In this document: positions 25,409-36,309 of the stretch, in pieces
Position numbering within the stretch: the first letter of the stretch is position 1
How the letters are laid out: every line of letters starts with the position of its first letter
Origin: Eutrigla gurnardus
Lineage: Eukaryota; Chordata; Actinopteri; Perciformes; Triglidae
Direction: 5' to 3'
DNA length: 64,000 nucleotides
Assembly (NCBI GenBank): GCA_963514095.1
Contig: OY741283.1
Location: 6,858,906-6,922,905 of the forward strand
The notes under the pieces: model-generated
The model's input: the letters and a program-made list of their open reading frames with translations, nothing else
Told to the model about the DNA's origin: nothing
The model's database searches: none
Made by a program: the position numbers and the translations under genes

Positions 25409-28199
25409 TCATTTTCTGGGCCTCCAGACTTCCACACACACTGCGGAGGCCACAGCAAGGACTCCAGCCTCCACACTCAGCTGACAGTTGAAGACAGACA
25501 GACAGAATAAGGTGGAGACATGGGGAGGAAAAGATATTTTTGTTTTTATTTTGTTTTTTGGTATTTTTTCAGCTCCACAAGCAGAAAATGTATTTAAGTT
25601 AATACATCATCTTCAAAAAGATAACAATTTGAAATGTGATTTATTATATATGTTGTGGTACAAAGTACTAACAGCATGGACTCCATCTTTGGGATGCAGT
25701 GTGCATAATGTCCTTGGAGGAGCACTAGGGATATGTACCTGCAATATAGATAGGAAATTATAATTAAAGACGGCTTAGTAGCAGAGTTAGTTTTAACAGG
25801 CAAACAAGGAATTTGCTTAATCCTACCTTGAGAGTACGATCAAATGAACAGGTGTAGAGGCTTCCGGCGGACCTGTGGATCCCATTGATCGGATCTGTGT
25901 GTCCCACATCAAACTGGGACAGGGGTTTTAAGATCCCCTCCTGCAAGGAAAAGGAGTGGAGCATGCCGTTCTTGTCTCCTGCCCATACTTCACAACCACT
26001 GTAGCTCATGGACAGCGGGTAAGAGCTCAGCTAGAAATGGAGGGGTTGGCTGGTGTTAGTCTTGGTATCAGGTGCATCTGAACAGATATCCTCACAAAGC
26101 CAAACTTAAAAACTACAAGTGTTTGTGTGTGCTTGCATCTACCCGAAGCTTCTTCAAGCTCTTGCCTGCCCTGCGGTCATAGACCGACATCGTGCAGTCT
26201 TCACTACCAGAGATGATGTACTTGTCATCTGCAGCTAGGCACAGTACAGCTCCTCTATGGAGCTGAAGGCTTTTCACCAGAGGTTCAGCAGCTGTAGACA
26301 AAATTAAATAAATGTAAGAGTGGCGTCACTGCTCTCTGGTCGCATTTTTTAAAACTAATTTGCACTTTATTTGCACTTAATTGACACTCAGCCATAAAAT
26401 TAAAATGTAAATGATATGCTTAATCCCCTCACCTCTGGTGTCATACAGGTTGACCCTCTTGTCAAATGTGCCAGCCAGCAATACATCCGTCTGACAGGAC
26501 AAGCAGAGGACAGGTGCTCCAGTCCTGATCAGGCCCCTCTGTGCACCACCTGCCTGTAGATCCCATAGTTTCACTGTGTTGTCAAAGCTCCCTGAGGCAA
26601 GCAGAGGTCCCTGAGATGCCAGGCACCAGACCCAGCCATTATGAGTTCTTATGTGACCTTGCCCTCCCAAATTGTGCAGGAGTGTGCCAGCAGAGTCTGC
26701 CTGTAGATCCCACAGTTTAACATCCTTGTCTTTGGAGGCAGTGGCACAAACTGCTCCCTCTCCCCCTACAAGGAGGATTGATATGATGTTAGCAATGTGG
26801 CACGTGGGAACTGTGATAGACTCCAGTGCTGGGGTTGGCCTAGGACTTCTGGGGGATTGACACGGTTCTATCTCTGCCTGTCTTTCATTACCCTGATCCC
26901 TGGGGTCTGCAAATTCCCCATATGCAGCGTCCGGTGCTTCCACTACCACCCCTTCTACCTCGTCCTCTCTACCACCCTCCTGTCCTTCTGCAACTGGTAC
27001 CCCATCCTGCCCTGCCCTTTGATGTGGTCCCACTTGTTCCCTTTCCGCCACACCCTCTTGAGTGTGAACTTGGCCTGTCCAGCAGGTTATCAGCTGCTCC
27101 ATCTCCAGGCAAGCAGAGGGCCAGTCAAAGTCCTCCCTTGGTCCCACAGGAAAGCCAGTTTGTGATCCTATTAGTCGATGTGCCCGAAGCTGCCAAGCAG
27201 TGTTGTCCTTACACACATTACCCAATACATGGCAGACCTAAAAAGAGGAGGAAGAGAGAGAATGTTCAATATCTGCAAGACCTATGAGGCCGTAAAGGTT
27301 CCCTGTGGAGTTCCTGACCTCTAGTTACTATATGGACACAATAAGATATGGACACATGTAAATGAGGATGCAGATGCGTGACACGATGTATGTTCCTGCC
27401 AATGGTTCATACTAGTCCATCCACTGATCTACACGTGACAGCAACATGCCGAGAAACAGTCGTGCTCCAACAAAGGCAGAGAAGACTATTTGCTGATGAA
27501 CATGATTGAAAACACTACATGGTTCAGTACTTTGCAAATGTTTTATAACGCAGGAAATACACTGAACACATTTTTTAGACATCAAGGATATTAAATACAA
27601 TGCATGTTGAGGTAAACATCATCATCTGTACTGTATGTTTACAATGAAAGTCCACAGGACACCTTTAAATAATACTTGGGGATTTTTAAATCTATACTTA
27701 CTTTTTGTGTAAAAAAAAAAAGGTTAAAAAGGTTGATTAAAAAATGAAAAAACTTGATTGAGGATCCATAACACCATTTAATAATATAGTGATTAAATAA
27801 CACAAATAAACCATCTTCAAAAGGGATTTTTATGGAAGAGATGGACCAAAGGAACGTACCTTTGGCAGCACAGTGAGGACACACTGAGCAGGAAGGTGTG
27901 AGGCAATGAGGGATACTATCTCCCATGGCAACGACAACAAGTCACTCGCCTCAGCAGAAGGTGAGGGGCTATTGTCTGCTGAGGATGGGTGACTACCAGG
28001 CAGAAGACTGAAATAAATAGTATGCTTATTAATCTCATATCCTTCTGCGACGAGAACAGCCATATGATATGCGTGAAAGAAAGTCTTACGCCTGCGGGTC
28101 GGGCTCAGAGGTTTCACTAGTCGGAGATTCCACAGGGTCAGGAGATGGTCCACTCCCTGCTTCCGGTTCATGCAGGTGAACCCTGCCCTCAGACGTCAT
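25409..28199 (-). CDS. fbxw9: F-box and WD-40 domain protein 9
   Basis: Substrate receptor of an SCF-type ubiquitin ligase. Seven exons on the - strand: 28090-28199, 27860-28007, 26433-27237, 26143-26291, 25827-26030, 25673-25738 and 25409-25480, joining in phase to 517 aa. The F-box spans about residues 49-100 (LPWEIVSLIASHLPAQCVL). WD repeats follow, shown by DVKLWDLQ, DNTVKLWDLQ, DKRVNLYDTR and SGSEDCTMSVYDRR. The last two exons are tiny; the final one encodes a C-terminal blade ending in VEVWRPRK and is reached through a GTTAGT donor. Exon 3 is long (805 bp) and carries a Glu/Gln-rich insert between the F-box region and the first WD repeat. It matches human FBXW9, which also neighbours DHPS and TNPO2. 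Confidence 0.92.
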
Positions 28200-28869
28200 C
28201 ACCTTTCCCTCAACACAAGCCAGTTAGCTACTCACTGTAAGTCACCATTCAAATACCGTGAGACTGAAACGTGACAAATGTTAGCTTATCTTAAAGTCAG
28301 CTAACGTGCATTGGTTCCCTCATAATTCACAGATGCAACAAAAAAGCTTTAGCTATCTTTAGCCGCGAATACCATACTTTTCTTTTCAGTGTTAAAGAAA
28401 CAGTTTATAACTGTATCTTTAACATGTGTCTGTTGAATACATAATTTAAAAAAACTCTCGTTACTACAGAAAAAAGACGAATTTAGCGTAAACTAGCTTA
28501 CAGTAGCGTTAGCTGCTGCTAACCTATGACGTTACAGGATAACGGATCCAAACGTTGCCAATATGCTGATCAAAATAATGTTGACTACTGTCCCTAACGT
28601 TATATAAACCCAATTAAGACTGAAATCTCACGTTATGTAGTTGTCAACGGTCGGAGTTGGTCGGAGTAAAAAAAAAAAAAAACGTTACACACACACTACT
28701 TCCGGTTCCGGTGTTCGAAAAATGATCTCCCCCCCTTATGTGTTTCCCTGATCTAAATGTGGAATGTGAATGTCCTTTTTCCCCCACTCCAGAAGAAGTA
28801 AGTAATATTAGTTAACCACAGAAGAAGTAAAAAGAATACATTTGAGTTGACATCTGTTTAATTATTTTT
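28200..28869. other. fbxw9 upstream region
   Basis: About 670 bp between the fbxw9 start and the dhps remnant. It presumably holds the fbxw9 promoter and 5'UTR. No clear TATA box and no coding exon are seen. A poly(A) run lies at about 28667-28682. Confidence 0.4.
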
Positions 28870-29180
28870 CTTGCCAGTTGTCATTTTAGGGTTAATTTAA
28901 CAGCAAAGCTCTCTGCCAACAATAAAGGAACAATGATGGAAGCATCTGCAAACACCTACACAGACAAGTGACATCATGAGGTGTGCATTATTAAAATATC
29001 AGACAATAAAAGTTTTATGCATTCACTCTGCATTTGCTGTACACAGAAATTGTTTGTTTTTTAAATCAAATGTAATTCTTTAACTATTTAATTTATGACT
29101 TTAACATTAATAAGTGGGACATACTTGATATCAAATACCTCTACGGGTTTAGCATTTTCTCTGATCTTGCCCCTGATAGA
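28870..29180 (-). pseudogene. Remnant of a third dhps copy (last two exons)
   Basis: Two fragments on the - strand align with the ends of the two intact dhps genes. At about 29135-29180 GKIRENAKPVE is followed by a GT donor-like site, matching the catalytic-lysine exon, but the preceding DEAVSW block is gone. At about 28881-28966 an acceptor is followed by VFADASIIVPLLLAESFAV and a stop, matching the final exon. The earlier seven exons are not found before the neighbouring dhps paralogue. The order and spacing are those of a dhps gene, so this is a degraded tandem duplicate rather than a retrocopy. Confidence 0.75.
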
Positions 29181-29363
29181 TGGTATCTTAAAGATGTTAA
29201 TCTGTCCTTTAGTTTAACCTGTATAGATGTAGATCTGCTGATGTTGATCTTTATTCAAGGAGGCAGGAAATTCATGTGAGCAGGCATGCATCTTATAGAA
29301 GAATTCATGCTCATGATTTTTGTCCCTGCCAAGACAGGTTTTGCTTTCAGGTGCACAAGACTG

Positions 29364-29366
<3 letters not shown>

Positions 29367-29452
<86 letters not shown>
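29367..29452. repeat. (TA)n microsatellite
   Basis: About 43 TA units without interruption, between the dhps remnant and the dhps paralogue. The Tyr-Ile repeat frames over it are artefacts. Confidence 0.95.
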
Positions 29453-29453
<1 letters not shown>

Positions 29454-29498
29454 GCTATCTGCCTATTTCAGACATGAATAAAACCAATACGAGAGAAG

Positions 29499-29518
29499 TT
29501 TATTTATTTTATTTTATT
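29499..29518 (-). terminator. Poly(A) signals of the dhps paralogue
   Basis: Overlapping TTTATT motifs on + give AATAAA on - about 130 bp past the stop codon at 29644, a good fit for a short 3'UTR. Confidence 0.45.
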
Positions 29519-29643
29519 CACATCCTTTAAGTAAAAGTAGAAATAACACTGTGAAAATACATTTAAAAAACACCTTATTTATCGGCTTTTTTGTGACCTC
29601 AAACAAAAGAAGTTTCTCATAACAGTCTTTTTGAACTGTCGAC

Positions 29644-31823
29644 TCAACTGTGATTTATCTGGGCAAAAGCCGCCTTCTCCTGAGCATCAGCAGCAAATGT
29701 TTCTGCCACAAATAAGGGGAAGATTATGGTAGCATCTCCAAACACCTGGAAATGAAAAAAAATGACATGTATTAAAACGACTAGTAAATGGAACAGTATA
29801 CGATATTAGCATCCAATATCCAATATATCCAAACATTAGATACCTTCACAGGTCTAGCATCTGCTCTGATCTTGCCCCAGGACACGGCCTCATCAGGCCT
29901 GGCCCCCGAGTCACAACCGTCAAACTCCTGTGCCGTGTTCACATACACCGCGTAGTCAGCTCCATCTCTCTGGAGGGAGACAAAGTGTTTAAAACAGCAA
30001 ACTGAGCAAGGATGAAAGGTGTGTGTTCATGTGCATCTCAGAGGTCAAAAGTGTGAAATCCTTACCCAGGAATTGGCATTGCATACGTGGTGTTTGGCCA
30101 CGCCTCCTCCCAGGCAGATTATCCCTGTGCTGTTGGCAGCGGACACAAGGTTGTTCAACTTTGAGATATCTGTAATAAAAATGCATCGCGTGAGATCAAA
30201 CGACACCAACGAGACAAGTGAAGTAAGCGGCGATGGCGGCGCTCTTACCTTCGACTATGTCCACAATCAAGCCGGGGTTCTCAACTGAGAAGATGTAGAA
30301 CATGTCTCCTATAGCGCCGTCTGTCAGGGCGGGGCTGAACACCGGGATGTTGTTCTGCAACAGACACCAGATCAGTGCTTAGTAACGGCATAAGGCTGGA
30401 AGCACATCGTACAATGATGAATCAAAAAAACCTTTGGCTTTGTGGGGAGCAAAATATCCCTCTCAACAACCCATCGCTTCGCACTGGATGAGCAGTTTTA
30501 CATGAAATGGCATGCTCCCTCTATCTCTCCATTTACCCTCCCTACGTTACCTGGTTACAACAGGGTGTCCATGGTAACAGGATGCTGTCCCTGCCATCGG
30601 TTTAGTAGTACAGCTGTTTACCAGGACTCACCTTGTAGGCCCAGTAGTAAATCGATTCAGGGTTGTTGATCTCCTTGCCCAGGCGATGGATCACCTTAGA
30701 TGGAGTCCATCGAGTGCCCTGACAGCAACAAAAAAAACATCACAGAAACATAAATCTAAAGCATGAGCATGCATGAGTGATTGGAGTTGGGACTTGACAG
30801 CTTAGAAAAAAATATTAGATATCAAAATGAGGTTTTATTTTATTCACTTTTTGTTTTGTTGTACAATACGACAAGTAGACAGATGTTCCAAATAGATTCC
30901 ACGCACCTGAGTCTCCTGCTCCAGCAGCATCTGCTTCATGATCGGCGTCATCCATTTATCAAATATTCCATAGTTTACATCTGGCATCAGAGTGTTTCCA
31001 GTCCTGCGGTGACACATGAGAAACTCCTCAGAATAAGTAACGGAGCCACGTTAACTCTAATGTTACCATCGATGTGTCGTATTCTGCTAATGTGACGCGT
31101 TCTCTCACCTGTTAAGGCCTTTATCATACAGAACCTTGCCAGGCAGGTTGAAGTCTCCCACGTAAACGGGGCCCAAGCACTTGATCAGATCCTCCTCTAT
31201 ACCTCCAGCTGTGGTTACAAAGACATCCACCTGTACAGAGAAACACACAATCATGTCTACAATACAATGCTAGAGCGTGTATTGCTATAACATAGCATGA
31301 AATACAATAATTCCAATGATTCACGCGGAGAGGGCCGTACCATTTGGTGTTCTACGAGGTAGCGGATACTCTCCCTGACTCCGCCGCTGATGAGGTTTGA
31401 CGTGGAAGAGAGGAAGATGGTGCAGCTCCTGAGGCAGGGGCAGGTGGAGGGGTCTTCAACCGTTTCATTCAGCGCCTTCACCGTTTGCTGACGCCTCTTT
31501 ATCTGTGGAGGTGGAGCAGAATCATTATCACACTAGAATCACTATTTCTTGGTGTGATTTTTTCTAAAACCCCAACCCCCTTTAACGTGCTCCTTGTTCA
31601 ACAAGTTCTGCCAGAGTAGCACCTATTTTACCATTCTGTTGATCTCCTGGATAGCCAAGCCAAAGTTGGTAGCCTGGAATCCGGTGGTGAGGTAAGACTT
31701 CAGCAGGGCACGGTAGTCCACGCCCTGGTTGAAGTCATAGCCTTGGATCTTTGGTGTATCCTCTGGTACGGGGAGAGTTTCTCTATAGAGATCCCCTACT
31801 ATTGGGTGGATGTGGTTTTCCAT
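29644..31823 (-). CDS. Deoxyhypusine synthase paralogue (second intact copy)
   Basis: Nine coding exons on the - strand: 31632-31823 (exon begins at 31829), 31341-31502, 31109-31230, 30907-31003, 30632-30718, 30249-30354, 30066-30169, 29844-29969 and 29644-29745. They join in phase to 365 aa with the same exon phases as the dhps gene at 18.7-22 kb. All key blocks remain: GYDFNQGV, TSNLISGGVRESIRYL, VTTAGGIEED, SPALTDGAIGDM, GGGVAKHH, and DEAVSWGKIR with the catalytic lysine at residue 323. It keeps the Tyr (299) that matches human Tyr305, unlike the first copy. The protein differs clearly in the N-terminus and middle (VYVGDFNLPGK, MPDVNYGIFDKW). No frame break is seen, so it is probably functional; whether it has full synthase activity is unknown. 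Confidence 0.92.
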
Positions 31824-31829
31824 GATATC

Positions 31830-32296
31830 CTGAAGAACAACAAGACACACTGTCATCATAAATCCTCTGTGGAAGTGTAAGTATAAAGCAGCTGGTACTT
31901 GAATGCAAATGTACTGTTTCTCATCAAGTAAATATATATATATATAAGTAATATTTACTTAAGTAATCTATAGCACAGGACAGCACATGAATGAGGCAAA
32001 GGTAATGACAGGCAGTGATAACCCTGCGACAGACTGGAAGAGTAGTGCCAACAACTCACTCATGGTGCTTTGACTTGCATAACAACCCTACGCGCCAAAA
32101 GCAGCAGGCTAGCGATCGGTAGTAGTTTTAAGGCGCCTGCAACTATTGAATTAAATGCTTCCTACTGATGTCATTAGGTTATCACTGTTTATATTATATT
32201 TATGATTAAATACGAAATCATCAATTAGTTAAAAAAAAAGAAAAAGAAAAAAAAACCCAAACTGGAATTTTCCAGCGTGAATTAGCAATCATCACA

Positions 32297-32392
<96 letters not shown>

Positions 32393-32393
32393 A

Positions 32394-32436
<43 letters not shown>

Positions 32437-32437
32437 A

Positions 32438-32525
<88 letters not shown>

Positions 32526-33327
32526 CTTCAGGACTGCATGTGGTTTTATCAGATATCATTAGTGCTCTGGCAACATATACCGCTGGTGCTAGCGCTTCTT
32601 TTGATATAGTTTGCCATTCATAACAGTCAGATTGTGAAATTTCATTATACATGTAATATTTATTCATTCATTTTAAATGAAAAATGAATTTAGTTTCAAT
32701 TTTAGGCAGAAATAAAAGTGAATAAGCTTGAGCTCATTTGTAAAAACAAGAATGTTCACGTTAACATCACTCCACACTCCAAACATCAACAAATTACAAA
32801 AAGCAATTGCGATTTTCTTTAGAACAGTAACTTTCAATAAGTAGCCTAAATAAGCAAAGACCATAATTTAAAGTTTGGGGACTGCAGGGATCTCTAGCTA
32901 TTTTATATTACAAGTTGAGACTGAGACTAAAAACATCAGATTATCTTCTTAATCAGAACTGTGTGCAGGTGTTTAAAACACTACAAATACCTTTTTTTAT
33001 TTCCAACATGGTTTTATTCCATTTTATTTTTGTATTACAATATTGCAATTGTGTGATTTTATTTGCCCAATTGCAGAACTTTAATGTTCTAATGTTAGAT
33101 CTTCCATGTAAAGCACGTTGCACTTGTTTTGATAAAGTATATGTGCCAATAGAGTATTATACCAATGCTATTGCGACTATTTCTACTACTTATAATAGTT
33201 GTTATTAGTATCATCATTATCATTGTTATGATAATTTCAAAGCTGTCATAGCATTAGGATATAATGATCTATCTACACTTGTACAGGCTATTCTGGACAC
33301 TTTCATGTAGGAAGATGATAATATTAC
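31830..33327. other. Presumed 5'UTR intron of the dhps paralogue
   Basis: No coding exon. Contents are short (TA)n near 31.93 kb, a long interrupted (CA)n block at 32292-32522, and AT-rich DNA. Confidence 0.4.
32292..32522. repeat. (CA)n array with periodic CCA interruptions
   Basis: About 230 bp of CA repeat broken by extra C (ACCAC) near 32298, 32346, 32391, 32435 and 32477, a spacing of roughly 42-48 bp. The regular spacing suggests duplication of a 45-bp block of the microsatellite. Cys-Val repeat frames here are not genes. Confidence 0.9.
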
Positions 33328-33400
33328 CTGTCTGGTTTGATTTCCGGAGAATGCAGGTGGGTCGTTTGAAGGCACTCTGGACAAGAAACCTGTGATAATC
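33328..33400 (-). other. Candidate noncoding first exon of the dhps paralogue
   Basis: A donor (CAG|GTAATA) on the - strand at 33328/33327 could splice to the acceptor six bases before the ATG at 31823. The upstream edge is a guess. Confidence 0.3.
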
Positions 33401-33737
33401 CTCCTTTAATAGGCCAAGGGGGCTGGAGCTGCAATCCCAGAAAAGGCTCCGCCTCTTTGAGTTAGTTAGATATTTATGTCCTAGCTAAAAAACAAAATGT
33501 ACATCCTGCAATATTATGATGAAGATGAAGCATCTGTTGCTAAGATAAAAGCTTCAAGATCAGAGCAAGCTACCTTTTCATATTTAAAGAATATTTACAA
33601 TATTTCCAGACTCCACCCTACCTGTACGTCTCCATGCATCTATGCATATCTGACATATTTTCAACAGCTCCACTGTTACGTGCCAAGCAAAGCCTGAGGG
33701 TCACATCAGGTTGAAAGCTTGGTAAACAAGAAAGGAG

Positions 33738-33740
<3 letters not shown>

Positions 33741-33828
<88 letters not shown>
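33741..33828. repeat. (TG)n microsatellite
   Basis: About 44 uninterrupted TG units. Confidence 0.95.
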
Positions 33829-33831
<3 letters not shown>

Positions 33832-33899
33832 ACTCCCGATTGCAAAAAATCTAAATATCTCTGCAAAGAATCTTATATGAAATGTTGAACATGTAAGTC

Positions 33900-34320
33900 G
33901 GAGATTTTTGTTTAGATATGTGATCGGTAGGAAAGACGGTCATTTTCTCACTAAATAATACAAAATCCTCTGAGAGAAATCTGCTAGAATCACTTTTATT
34001 TCCATGGCGATTAGGTTGACGAGGAAAGGATGGCACATTTTTCCACTTACGTTCAGATTCCGGAAAAACAGGAGGGAGACGCAAAGGGAGTAACTCAGGC
34101 TTTGTTGAATAAAACTTGCCAGCAAACAGGTTAGTTTCACAGAGTCAGTTACCATGGTAACTGGCCTAAAGGTTGAGCTCACTCTCTTTCAGGAACTTAA
34201 AAAACTCAGAGTATCCCTCTCGCCAAGGTTAACAAACTCAAAGCAAAACCTGCTTTCTGGAACAGGTAATCCAGGTAATCTCAGTTCCTGAGTATTCCAT
34301 TATAAAAGGGCCCATTGTCA
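33900..34320. mobile_element. Possible DNA-transposon remnant or MITE
   Basis: Contains short inverted motifs, a perfect palindromic X-box-like GTTACCATGGTAAC at 34148-34161, and a TATA-like CATTATAAAAGG near 34303. The composition and motifs resemble non-autonomous fish transposons. No transposase frame and no confirmed target-site duplication are seen. Confidence 0.3.
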
Positions 34321-35107
34321 GAATCCCCAATACCAGTGTTGTGTGTGTTAAACAATTTGTTATTGTAATTTTGGGTTGGTGAGATTGTGGACGATAGGTA
34401 AATTAGGGTACCCTACATTTTGCATCAACTAGGTAATTTCTTTTGTTTAGACACACTAGGGTTATTGGCTGGTGCTTCATGTGTATTTATTTCTAAAAAA
34501 CTGTGCCCAAAAATCTCCCCAAGAAGAGACATGTCTGAAGACCTGCCACATGCAAATCACACCAAGAAGCAGGTTAGACATTATGCAAATATCGCAAGAC
34601 AATTTCACTAGGCTGTCCTTAGCAGAACCGAAATACCAGTTTGTCAGAGAACAACACCCATCCCCTGTGGACTACTTTGAGCACTTAGTCATTGCGTTTG
34701 CCTAAATTCCATTTAAACGTATTACTGTTTTAAAGCACTTCAGATGAAGGCAAACAATGGAGACGCGGAGACAGAGAAATATGAGGCCATGTTTTACTAC
34801 GTTGAACTAATTAATTAAAATGTGGCCACAAATTAACTAAAATGTGGGAGCGAATTGTATCTCCTGCGCTCAATCTATATCTATATCTACATATATATAT
34901 ATATATTTTCACCAGGTGTCGTCTCTGGGGCTCTGTAGCAACCAAGGTGGGGCAGAAGTTGAGCCCATAAACATCACGGGGGATTTGGGGATTTAAACCA
35001 GATTTTGTGCCAGGGGACAAAACAAACAAAACTTCTTATTCCATTCATGTGGTCATTTGACTTTACATCACACTGAACTCTCACATAGTTAAAAGGGCAC
35101 TCCCATA

Positions 35108-35182
35108 TACATTTACCTTTAGGGCATTTAGCGTACGCTTTTATCCAACGCAACTTTCAAGAAGTACATTGGGATAAAGTGC
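35108..35182. mobile_element. Widespread fish interspersed repeat fragment
   Basis: The segment around GGGCATTTAGCGTACGC and CTTTTATCCAACGCAACTT looks like a core sequence that recurs in many teleost genomes, recognised from memory. The boundaries and the element class are uncertain. Confidence 0.4.
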
Positions 35183-36180
35183 AACAGTATATGGCTTTCA
35201 CTCCAGTGATTTGGCATTGTACTGAAATCATTGTTGGACCCACTTTTTTAAGTATTGAAATGAATCCAGCAGTCCTCACATTCCCCTTAATTGTCAAAAC
35301 TTGGCTGCTACATTACCCACAGTGCAACAGGAGGGCCTCAAGCAGAAGTAAGGAGGGTAGATGAGGTCAAACCTGATATGTCAATCAACGTTGGGAGAAG
35401 CTTGTGTTTATCATCACCCTCACTGAGCTTCTTTTTATAGCATGCTACCATGCTTGACTGCACAGACGCTGGTGCGTCATTCAGGACAATAGCAGGTTTA
35501 ACGGGCAAATAACTAGCCAGCCAAAATAAGTAGCCCTGGATTAATGAGATGAGCACACCTTCAACATAGGTGTAGTTGTTTTTTTTTTGGTTCAAATTGA
35601 ACTCATGTTACGTGAGAAAATGACATCTTTTGATCATCACTTGAAACCCAACAAAATTCAAAACTTCCTTGGTACAATAGAATGGAAAAAAATGTTTTTG
35701 AATCAATTTTGATCCTACAAACCCTATTGGCACATAAATTTCTACAATTATATTGCCTACTTGCTCAAAGAGTTTCATTATGCCTGAGTAAACAATTCAG
35801 GGTTCATTTTTACTTCCATTGCAATATTTAACTAATGGAGGATCTGCAGGCAGGAAAACCTATAGTATGACATACATTGTGTTTTTTGTCAAGTTGCTGA
35901 AAATGATTAATGTACTTAGTAGCAGCATTTTTTAAAAATCTGTCTTTATTTATGACATCTGCTGAACTGATGCTAGATTTGAAAGAAATTGCTCTAAATA
36001 AATGAACGCTTTGATATTCTTCAATCCTTAGAATTGAAAAAAACAAAAACAAACCTTAAGTTTCATTCAAATATTCCTGTTAGCTTATCAGGTACGAACG
36101 CCAATTTGGACGTTAAAGCCGCTCCAGTCCCAAACAAATAGGTGAAGTTTCAGTTGAACACAATACAAAACAGACAACTC

Positions 36181-36278
36181 AAAGCTTAATAGAAAAGAAA
36201 TTTATTTTCCCCTATTCACAAAAAAATTAAATAAAAAGGGATACATCATATAACATCCAACCTGCACCACAGTTGAGC

Positions 36279-36309
<31 letters not shown>

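Larger units (their letters stand above)
33401..36180. other. Repeat-rich intergenic DNA between the dhps paralogue and tnpo2
   Basis: No recognisable coding exon. It contains a long (TG)n tract, a segment resembling a dispersed fish repeat at about 33.9-34.3 kb, another at about 35.1-35.18 kb, a run of short chance frames, and AT-rich sequence up to the tnpo2 3' end. Confidence 0.5.

Noticed and set aside
25594..25803. Alternative frame over fbxw9 exon 6
   Set aside because: Out of frame with the other fbxw9 exons; the VHIPSAPPRTLC frame joins in phase and matches the family.
26672..27287. + strand frames opposite fbxw9 exon 3
   Set aside because: Antisense shadows of the fbxw9 coding exon; no independent evidence.
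29276..29530. Tyr-Ile repeat frames
   Set aside because: They are produced by the (TA)n tract at 29367-29452.
32221..32667. Cys-Val repeat protein frames
   Set aside because: Artefact of the (CA)n microsatellite; three overlapping frames of the same tract.
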